A DNA stretch of 64,000 nt from contig CAJNDT010001305.1 in the NCBI GenBank assembly GCA_905221615.1, forward strand, positions 1 to 64,000, given 5' to 3'. A program made the translations under genes and the position numbers. Source of the DNA: Symbiodinium sp. CCMP2592. Lineage: Eukaryota > Sar > Dinophyceae > Suessiales > Symbiodiniaceae. Shown piece by piece: positions 18,360 to 26,700 of the stretch (its first letter is position 1; every line of letters starts with the position of its first letter). The notes below the pieces were generated by a model. It made no database searches and was not told the DNA's origin. It saw only the letters and a list, made by a program, of their open reading frames with translations.

Positions 18360-18890
18360 ATGGCGCAAATGGCATCCATCGTGCGGTTTCCCGACAGGCA
18401 GGGCGCCGGCCTCCTCCACGTGGACGATTTGCTTGCCGCCGGCGCGACTGCTGTGCTAGAGAACTGCTGTGCCCAGCTTAGCAAGAAATACACCATTTCT
18501 GTGCAGTGGATCCGAGATGTGAATGATCAGCTGATGTTTTTGAAGAAGAGACACATTTTGATTTCGGATGGTGAGCTTTGCGTCCAAGTCCACGGGAAGC
18601 ACCTCGAGCGCCTCCTGGACATGACAGGGCTGAGCCAAGGGAAAGTGCGAGCGCGACAATCGCCCATGCCAACAGGCACTCTCCCGACTGAGGCCAATGA
18701 TGATCCTGAGCTGCCGCCCGCCGAAGCCTCTGTTTTCAGGTCTTGCGTAGGGATCCTTCTTAGCTGACATTCCAGAGGCCCAGTTCTGCATCCGTTACCT
18801 TGCATCTTACATGTCAAAGCCCACCAAAGGCTCTTGGGCGATCCTTCGTCATTTGACTGCTGACTTGCGCAGAAGGGTTCTGGGGAGGGC
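18360..18890 (+). pseudogene. Copia-type RT, catalytic HVDD part, truncated
   Basis: Contains GAGLLHVDDLLAAG, the x-x-DD catalytic loop of RVT_2, then the thumb region (QLSKKYTISVQW). The frame stops at 18767 (SCVGILLS), but related coding (PEAQFCIRYLASYMSKPTKGSW) continues in another frame to about 18890, where similarity ends. RNase H is absent. It is the degraded 3' end of the interrupted element. Confidence 0.65.
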
Positions 18891-18897
18891 TGCTCGC

Positions 18898-19104
18898 TGC
18901 TGTTCAGATTCCCGAAGCATGTTGTCTTCTTGTGTTATCCAAAAACGCTACTGAATACGTTTGACAAGTGTGTTGTCTTCTTGTCTGACCCTAAACGTTA
19001 AACCGCTGCTGTTCACATTTTGTAAGTATGTTGCTCTCTTGTGTGAGCCAAAAACGCATTTTCAATATGTTTGGCAGGTATGTCGTCTTTTTGTATGAGC
19101 CAAA
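18898..19104 (+). repeat. Degenerate tandem repeats, about 50-60 bp unit
   Basis: Four imperfect units share [TC]ATGT[TC]GTCTTCTTGT, then [GC]AGCCAAAAACGC and a T-rich end (near 18918, 18970, 19026 and 19079). The block abuts the truncated copia element. Confidence 0.5.
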
Positions 19105-19245
19105 AATGCTCTTTGAAGCGGTGGAAGAATTTATTGAAGCGGTGGAAGAGTATCCCTACTGGGGAAGACGTACCACCTTAAAAAAATCGTCGAAGGCGCC
19201 TGGGCAGGCACCTCTTGGGTGGTGTGGAAGACCTGCCAGAAAACA
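19105..19245 (+). repeat. Dispersed repeat, copy 1
   Basis: AATGCTCTTTGAAGCGGTGG, then CTGGGGAAGACG and CACCTTAAAAAAA and GGTGTGGAA, recur in the same orientation at 21148-21265. Copy 1 has an internal duplication of TTGAAGCGGTGGAAGA. The two copies bracket a 1.9-kb GC-rich interval; they might be ends of an unknown element or members of a short interspersed repeat. Confidence 0.5.
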
Positions 19246-19825
19246 TTTTAAACAAATTCGCTGACTTGGTGACAGGGGCGGCAGAGGAAGGTTAAAGGGA
19301 CAAGGCCTGGGGCCTTGAGCTCGGGAGGGGGCGGGTTGTCGGTTGGTGGGGCGAGTGGGCGGGGCCGGGGTGGGTGTTGCAGTTAAATGCTCGGTGGTGC
19401 TCGCGCTTTGCTCCATGATGCCATTTTTGTTTTCATTTTGTAATGGTATTCTAGCTAGGCCCGCCGACTTTTGCAGTAACAATTTGCTAGAGTGCTTTTG
19501 CCGGGGTTTTTGGTTTGGTTCAGGGCACCCGAACCCCTTCGGCCCTGCAGTAGGCTTTGCTCCCCGTCTGCCTTGCAAGTGCCCTGCGTCCCTAACCCGT
19601 AGGCTCCCCGCCCAAGCGTCTCTGCATTGAGCTTCGGGTGCCGCGCTCGCTCCTCGAAGGTAGCTAGCATCGACAGGCGCAGAATTCTCTAGGGAACATG
19701 CACATGCAAGCAGCGTGGAGGCGGCACACATAACACATTAGCAGCACAGCAGGCTGCACAGCAGCATAAGTGGCACAGTAGCATAGGCCTAGGCGACAGT
19801 CGTGCGTGCAGCATAGGCGCCCACC
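19246..19825. other. GC-rich stretch without a recognised gene
   Basis: No coding frame I would defend. GGGGCGGG-type runs occur near 19270-19380 and GCAGCAGCACAGCA-type runs near 19740-19780. Confidence 0.3.
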
Positions 19826-20182
19826 ATGTCCGGTGCTGCCAGCGACGGGTCGCCTGCTGCTCGTCGATGGTCGACAAGGTCCATCCTGGCACCCCTTCGC
19901 GTTTTCCGGGATAATGTCTTCGAGTGCTGCGGCGATGTGCGGGGGGATGAAACCATCAGCTTCGTTTGCAACGAGTCCGGGGCAACTTGCGCCGGCCTTC
20001 AGGACCGCTTCGACTCATATGTCGTCACGGGGGTCGACGTGCACCTCCGCTCGGTTGGATACCGGGCTGACTACCGCACCACGCTTGAGGAACAGGCCGA
20101 TGCCAATATGAGCCTTGTTTTGAGGCTTCTGAAAGCCCGGAAGGGATTCGCCGTGCGAGAAGCCGCACGCAGGCGCCGCTGA
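19826..20182 (+). CDS. Hypothetical 118-residue protein
   Basis: ATG in a good eukaryotic context (CACCATGTC) opens a 118-codon frame: MSGAASDG, a central part with two Cys-containing strands (FECCGDV, FVCNESGATCAG) and VVTGVDVHLRS, then a basic helix ending RREAARRRR-like. No family recognised. It could be a small gene, a first exon, or a chance frame in GC-rich DNA. No transcript evidence can be read. Confidence 0.3.
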   Translation: MSGAASDGSPAARRWSTRSILAPLRVFRDNVFECCGDVRGDETISFVCNESGATCAGLQDRFDSYVVTGVDVHLRSVGYRADYRTTLEEQADANMSLVLRLLKARKGFAVREAARRRR

Positions 20183-21147
20183 AGGCCTGACCTATGCTGA
20201 CGCTGCCTTGAGTCCTGGCACTCCTACCTGTACGGCTTTTATTCAATAGCTGCTCATTCCCTTAACCTGCTGCGTCCTCGAAGGTTGCATGGGTTACGGC
20301 GACTGGCATCAGTTTTGAATGTCCTGTGTGCTCGTAGGATCGGTCTCGCAGCGCATAAGATGCTGCAAACTTCGCCTGGCAGCCTAGCCCTCGCCAGCTA
20401 AAAAGCGAATCTGAGCGGATGTGCCGTGTGCTGCCCTTTCTCTGGTTTGCTTCCCAACCCACTGGCTCCCTTCCTTTCAGCCCTGCGCTTGACTTTCTTT
20501 CCGCGCTCGCAGGTTCAAGGGTAGGGGTCGGGGGTAGCGGCGGGCGGTTGGGCGGGTAGGTGAGCTTGTGTCGGGGCCTCAGTTTGCTTGGGTTGGTCTG
20601 TGTTCCGGGTTTCCCTTCCCTAACCCTTTTGGTTACCCTAGGCTGCCTCTCGCTGCCCTGCATTGCTCTGTGTGCTTCTGCGCCCGGTAGCCTCGTAGCC
20701 CACGCCGCCTCGCCCAGGTCTCGACTTTTTCTTTGACCTCCTGTGCCTGGGCCTCGGCTTTGCTTTGAAGGGGTTTGTTTCGGGTTTGGGGGTTTGGTGT
20801 TTCTTGGTCCGTGTGCGACTGCAGGAGTGTCCTTAGGATTGCACTCTGTCCGGTAGCGCCCCGCCCGCGTAACTAGAGTGCCCTGCATTTCCGAACCTCC
20901 CCCTTCGCCCAGGTCTCGACTTTTTCTTCGACCTCCTGTGCCTGGGCCTCGGCTTTGCTTTGAAGGGGTTTGTTTCGGGTTTGGGGGCTTGGTGTTTCTT
21001 GGTCCGTGTGCGAGTGCAGGAGTGTCGTGTAAATCTAGAGTGCCCTGCACCCCAGCCCGATTCCCGGGAACCCCGGCCCCACTGTCGCTTGAAGGTCTGT
21101 CCTCTTCGCGGATTGGCGACTGAAGCCGTCACTTGCTGCTGTTCAGA
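20183..21147. other. GC-rich repeat-bearing stretch without a gene
   Basis: Contains the ~120-bp direct repeat pair listed separately and a shared CTAGAGTGCCCTGCA motif (20874 and 21038). Long open frames on the minus strand here merely translate these repeats. Confidence 0.4.
20710..21028 (+). repeat. Pair of ~120-bp direct repeats
   Basis: The segments starting at about 20710 and 20904 (both CGCCCAGGTCTCGAC...) run in parallel for about 120 bp with a few substitutions, separated by about 75 bp. Confidence 0.7.
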
Positions 21148-21265
21148 AATGCTCTTTGAAGCGGTGGAAGAGTAGGCCTCCTGGGGAAGACGCGCCACCT
21201 TAAAAAAAAGCGTCAACGCGCCTGGACAGAGGCCTCAGGGCGGTGTGGAACATCTGTCCAGCCAC
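21148..21265 (+). repeat. Dispersed repeat, copy 2
   Basis: Direct-orientation partner of 19105-19245; shares AATGCTCTTTGAAGCGGTGG and CTGGGGAAGACG, with about 20% divergence by eye. Confidence 0.5.
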
Positions 21266-22026
21266 CACCCTGACCAAGCATCCTGTAGGCTGTTGGTTTG
21301 TAGGTTGTACCAAACTTGGCAAACGTGTTTGATGTTTTTCTATTGCTGCTCCCGAGGTCGGAAAATGAGGAAAGGACTGCTGGGATGTTTGTTGGCGTCG
21401 TGTTGATTGTGTTGAGTTTAAGAGCATCCAAGGTTATTTTCCGATTCACTATGCTGGTGATTCATTGGATGATTCACTGGTAATCGTGATGACTTGGCAA
21501 TGCCTGGCAATTCTGGTGCTGGCTCGTGTTCCTGGGACCGACAGCAGAAGCATAGAGTTAGTACTGTTTTCAATTTTCAACTACGTGGGTCCCAACAGCC
21601 TTGCTAAGGCTTCGTTTGCACTTCGCATGACGCATGGCCCGGCAGCGATTCTCCGGTGATGCTGTGCTTGAGTTTGCAAGAATCAACACTTTCACAACGT
21701 CGTAACCTCGCAGTCTTTAGAGACCACCAAGCCTTCACTTCGCTTCACATCGCCCAGGTGCTGTGTCCGATTTTCCGATGATGCAGCCGATGAAACTCTT
21801 GACTGTTGAGATGGCGGAGACTGGAGACTCCGAGACTCCGAGCCGCCGCTTTTCATGTTTGCAGACCGCTCGAGTGATTTTAGGAATTTTAGGCTGTGAG
21901 GCAGTGCAAAAGGTTGCGCCTCTGAGTCTGCATCTGCAAACGTGTTGCGATAGCACTTGAGATCTTGCAGCTCCTTGCAGTTTTGCAGTATCCTGGTCCG
22001 AGTTCAAGTGTCGTAGCCTTAGGTAG
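21266..22026. other. Non-coding stretch upstream of a probable gene
   Basis: No defended coding frame. The last part (21900-22026) is the likely 5' region of the gene starting at 22027. Confidence 0.3.
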
Positions 22027-22750
22027 GATGGCTGAGGCTCAGGGCCTCCCAGAGGTAGCTGAGGCTGAGGTTTGCGCTGGGGACTTGGGCTCCCCAAGAC
22101 CGAAGCTGAAGTGGGAGTATGCCCCGATCCCAAGTGCTGACATTGTTGATCCACAGGACCTCTTTCGCGACATGTTGCCATGTTTGTCGTGGAGGGAGAT
22201 GTCAGAGATCCAGTCGAATGCATTGGCTTTGGTTCTTGATCGCACAGAAGGAGGTCCCTGGCACATGCACTTCAAACGCTCTGGGCTGCTTTCGACTCAC
22301 AAGTACGTGTTGGAGCGACGTGAGTACCTGGATATGTTTTATGTTGTTGTGTACTTGTAGGCTCTTGCAGGGCCCTGATTTGTCTGAGTCCGCTTGTGAA
22401 GTTTCAGTTTCAGCCGTTCCAGCTTGAAAGTTTACAACTTGTAACTTGTAATCTTGTAATTGTAATCAGCATGAGGCGCGAGCATGGCTATCTCGTGTAC
22501 AACCACATTCTCGTCCGAGATTCGTACATGTGCAAGCCAATCCGGGTCGTGACGTTCCGGCTTGTGGTCGAAACCTCCAATGATCTTTCGTGCAGGGTCC
22601 GTGTCACTTTGCAGGCCAAGCAGCCCTACCGTTTTGTGAATGCCCCCGAGCAGCACACTGCTCTTTTCTATCTGAACAATATCGAAAAGATTTCTTACCT
22701 GCACGACACGACCTCGGCATTCGCAAGGCGATTCTTCACTGAGGCAGAAG
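22027..22750 (+). CDS. Probable two-exon gene fragment, function unknown
   Basis: Exon 1 runs from ATG 22027 (MAEAQGLPEVAEAEV...) to about 22302. A GTACGT donor there joins in phase to an acceptor ATCAG at 22469, with exon 2 starting at 22470 (MRREHGYLVYNHILVRDSYM...). Exon 2 encodes a compact mixed alpha/beta segment (VVTFRLVVETSN, RVRVTLQAKQPYRF, HTALFYLNNIEK) and ends at a good GTAAGC donor at 22751, so further exons may follow, none of which I identify. The intron is T-rich. I recognise no family. Exon boundaries are inferred from splice motifs and frame only; a GTGAGT at 22320 is an alternative donor but breaks phase. Confidence 0.4.
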
Positions 22751-23702
22751 TAAGCCATTCCAGGGGCCTTTGGGGTCATGCAGGGCTGAACCTTTTGGAG
22801 TGCCGCGTCAGTACGATTCAAAACTTGCTAAACTGTGACCAACGCAGAGCATCGGCGTAAGGACGAGTCAGTCTGCCGCGGGACTTTCTGTGTCCGTGCT
22901 TTTGGCACATGACAAAGATCTGCTGCGATGGCTCGCTGTATCTGTAATTGCACACTGCACACTGAGCACTAAACCTCAAACCCTAAAGCCTAAAACCATA
23001 ATTAACAAAATGGGGCTAACGATTCAAGTTGGAAGCCAAGAAAAGTGTCTAGTTTACTGGACAAGAAGGAGTTTTCTATCACAAGTTCTGTTTGTGTTGT
23101 CTTGGTTTGGTTCGCAACCCAATGAGGATCCCTACGATTGATGTTGTATCTTGGTTTTTATGTTATGTTTCTGGATGTTTCTGCGGCGATCGCGTTGGGT
23201 ACTGGGTTTTGGTATATTATTTTAATTCAAACTTTTTCTTAGAAGCATTGGTAACTTAGTATCGTGAACCCTAAACTCTAAACCCTCAGCCCTAAACCTT
23301 AAAACTAAAACCCTAACCGAAGCCTAAAACGAGCAGCCGCCTTCACGCAGCAGGTCAGGTTTTTGAAGTTGCACAGCCGGCTGACGTACCGCCTGCTTCA
23401 AAAAAGCCGGACGTGCTTCAGAGTTCAGAGTACGCATGTGCATTTGGTGACCCGTGAGAGCGATGCATGTTTGAGTTTGATTCTGCTGTGCCCGGCCTTT
23501 CTTTCAGGTCAGGACTCAGGCTGACTCAGGATTGTGAACATGGGACTAATGGGACAACTCATGCAGTAGTGTCATTCTCGGAAGAAGTTCATGTTATCGG
23601 AAGTGCAGAAGTAGGAGCGCAGTGCCTTCTTTGATGTTGTAGCGCTGTGTGGCATAGTGCGCCTGGGCTGGAGTCCGGAGTTTTTCTTCAGCTTCTTGGC
23701 CG
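22751..23702. other. Non-coding stretch with degenerate CCCTAAA-like repeats
   Basis: No gene seen. Two patches (about 22975-23000 and 23265-23330) are rich in CCCTAAA/CCTAAAC words, the reverse complement of the TTTAGGG telomere repeat, in decayed form. Confidence 0.45.
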
Positions 23703-26700
23703 ATGGATATTTTGGAAGTATGCGATTATGTCACATGGCCACTCTTGCTTTGCACCCATGATAGAAGCAGTGATGCACAACGCAGTTGGAGAAATCGACA
23801 GAAGAAGTCAGGGAGGCGATCGGATGTGGGGGTCGCGGAGGGTCGGCAGGTTCGTTGGCGAGGCAGCCTTTCGCAGCAAACTCTGGATTCGTGTGTTCGT
23901 TGTCTCAGCAGCTTGCCCAACTTTGAGGGTCAGGATGTCGTTGGGCTGTGTAAAGACGACGGTTGCCGAATGTCCGTTTGCTTGGCACTCGTGCGTGTTG
24001 CCCCAGAGCTCACGTTGCAGCATCCCTTGGATGTGCAACAGGATTTGTGGTGGCGGGATTTGGAAGGCCCTCATTGGCAGCGCCTTCACTGGCAGGTTGT
24101 TGCTGTGGAGCCGCTGGAAGGCATCCTTTGTGTTTCCAGCATGACAGCTCTTGGGCGCAGGGACAGTGCTCCGGCATTGTTCCTGCTCGGACGCTCCAGT
24201 GCAGAGGAAGTGGCTTCCAAGGCCCAGCCATTGCTTCAGGCTTGGAAAGTTTCGGGTGTGCTAGGGCCAAATGCAGAGTTGAAGCATGCCCTGGCTGTGC
24301 CAAAGCCTTTGTGCCTATTGCTTATGCATAGCAATCTGAGTTTCGTGGCAGTCTCCATGCGCCGAAAGCTGCCAAAGCACATTCCGGATTCTGCTTTGTG
24401 TGCAAGGGTCAAATCTCACGCTGAGCGTGTGGCAGATGGAGCGGGAGCGCCTCCCCAACCAAGGCCCGACAGTGCATCTTCCGAGTTGACGTCTGGAGCC
24501 TTCAGAAATCTCGTTCATGCCATGGATGGTTGGGCTACGTTGCTGGCAGCTGCCACGGCCGGGAGCCCCGAACGCCGCGCCGAGGTGTCGCAGGAACTGT
24601 CGATGATGAGAGGTTGGGCCAGTCGCCTGGCATATCAGCTGGACCCGGTGTACCTCGCTTCCACCAGAGTCCAGACTTCCAGACTTCAGAAGGGTGTTTT
24701 GGGTCAGGGTGCTCGCTTGCGCCTTCGTGCATGGGCACCTCGCCAGGTGCTCCGTCACCGATCTGCAAAGATGCTTACTGCAATCCGTTCTAAACCAAAG
24801 CAGCAGCAGCAGCAGCAGTTGACCGGACGGTACACGGGGTGGTTTGCGATACAGGCAGTGCTGTTTTCCTCATTTTTGCGGGATGCGGCGAAACTTCAAA
24901 GTGCCCTGAAGCAGGGCATCATGATGGCTTTTCCTCAATGCATTGCAAACGACTTGCTGCAGATGTTAGAACAATCCCCCATGCCCCATGCGGCAACTTT
25001 GTCTCGTTGGCGTGTGCTCTTCGAAGCAGCAGCCTGCTTGCAGCTGCGTTCCCGTCTAGCCAAATGTTTTCAGTGCAGGGAGCTTCCACAGCCTGCTTCA
25101 GTTCCTATCGCAATGCATGTTCTCGTAGACAGCAGCCCTCAGGGGGGCCGCGATTGGTTGCTGTCTGAAGTGCACATGCTGGGTCATCGAGTGCCTTTGC
25201 AAAGAATGCTTCTGCTGTTTTGGAAGATCTGCGAGCTGCATCCAAGTGGCGGCGACGACCTGGACGAAGATCTCTGTCAGGAATTGGTCGCAGCAGAACA
25301 GGAGCTGGCCGATGCTGTTGAGGTTCTTGTACTGCCGCCAGCAGGACTGGGTCATCAGCGATCCAATTTACACCACAAGCTTCATGGGCTGCTTCATAGT
25401 TTCTGGCTTGCGGCAGGGGCATGCTTACCTCAAGTTGTTCAAGCGGTGTCTTCCTTCACTTCAGATTTTGGAACAGAAGCAGGATTGCCAGGCATGGAAG
25501 TTTCTTCGGAGCTAGTTTGCCCGCAGCTCGGGTGCAGCCAGTTCTGTGAGACTGATGGGCCGGGTCAACTCAGTGATCCGTGGCCTCTGCTGAGTTTTGC
25601 ACGATCGTTGGCAGTACCCGGCATCCATCATGTTATGCACAACATGTGTGAGGACATGTGTGAGGCATTGCCTTCGTTTCGGAAGCACAAGCCTCACTTT
25701 CAAGCCATGTCAGTCTTCCTTTGTGATCATCATGTCCGGCAGGGGTTGCAAGAAAGGTGTTTTGGTCAAGGAGATGCGGCTGCGCATCGAGCAAAGTTTG
25801 CTTCCTTTGGAGAGCGGCTTCTAGACTGGAGGTGGCAGAGTGTTTCATCCTTCTTGAGCGCAATGGAACCCCTAGAGTTGCCCCTGCGGCAATTCTGGAG
25901 TCTGCGGGCGTTTAGTGGGAAGTTTCGGAATGATTCTCTTTCAGGTGAGCCTGCTCAGGAGGCTGCCGGTCCTGACGACGCTGCTCAGGCCGCTGATGTA
26001 CTGGTTCCTGTAGGTCCTCAGGAGAGCTCGGAGAGCAGCAAAGTGCTTGCTGATGCAGTTCGAGGCAAAGTTCGATCTCAGAATTTTGATTCGGCGGTAC
26101 AGAATGCTGAGGTTTGGCAGTACATGAGCATGCTTCGCAAACTCTTCGCCATCTCAGATGAGCTCCTGGTATGGTTTCAATCATGTCCCTGCCACCCACG
26201 TGAAGCAGCGGCCCAGGACGATGAGGATAGGTGCAAACACTACGCTGCCTGCCCGATGAAAGGCAGGAGGGCTCCTGAGCTGGCCGCTGGTTTCGTGGTT
26301 TCTTTCATGCGTGATCAGTTGCAAGGAGCTGCCGATGTGTTTCCTTCAAACTCCGATCTGTTCACGGAATATGTTGCAGGTTTGCAGCATTTCAGCTTCA
26401 TGTTGCAGTTGAAGTTTGCGAACTGGACAGCCATGCCACACTCCTTTCTGGCCCTTGCGCATCCGTCCGAAACGACGGCTCGTGCTGCCTGCCGTCGCTT
26501 GCTGGGCGAGTGGGAATTTATGTCAAAACCGGACAAGGCGAGTGCCCACCCCCTGTGCCATGCATTCATGTCAGACTCCAATGTTCGAGACTCGCTCGTT
26601 CGTTTTGGGCAGGGGTCGCCTCGCGATTCCGACGATTGTTTCCAGCTGCGTGCTGTGCTGGGACCCATTGCCTTCCTTCCCCTGCTGGAAAGGTCAATAG

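Larger units (their letters stand above)
4537..18890 (+). mobile_element. Copia-type LTR-retrotransposon body, split by a nested YR retroelement
   Basis: Two halves of one element, 4537-7632 and 16383 to about 18890, are separated by an 8,750-bp insertion. The first half carries gag, retropepsin, a SAP-like domain and the start of the pre-integrase/integrase region. The second carries the integrase core and copia-type RT (RVT_2). Reading the flanks across the insertion gives one continuous frame through PTISF then GLCYTGYSA, the usual copia integrase opening. RNase H and the 3' LTR are missing: homology fades near 18890 in unrelated repeats. Several frameshifts (near 5230, 5690, 6090, 16730 and 18350) show the host copy is dead. 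Confidence 0.75.

Noticed and set aside
18890..19260. 3' LTR of the copia element
   Set aside because: No matching sequence at the 5' side (4064-4536); the repeat recurs at 21148 instead.
20262..21050. 262-codon minus-strand frame
   Set aside because: Made of the ~120-bp direct repeat and its GC-rich flanks; the repeated peptide follows the DNA repeat.
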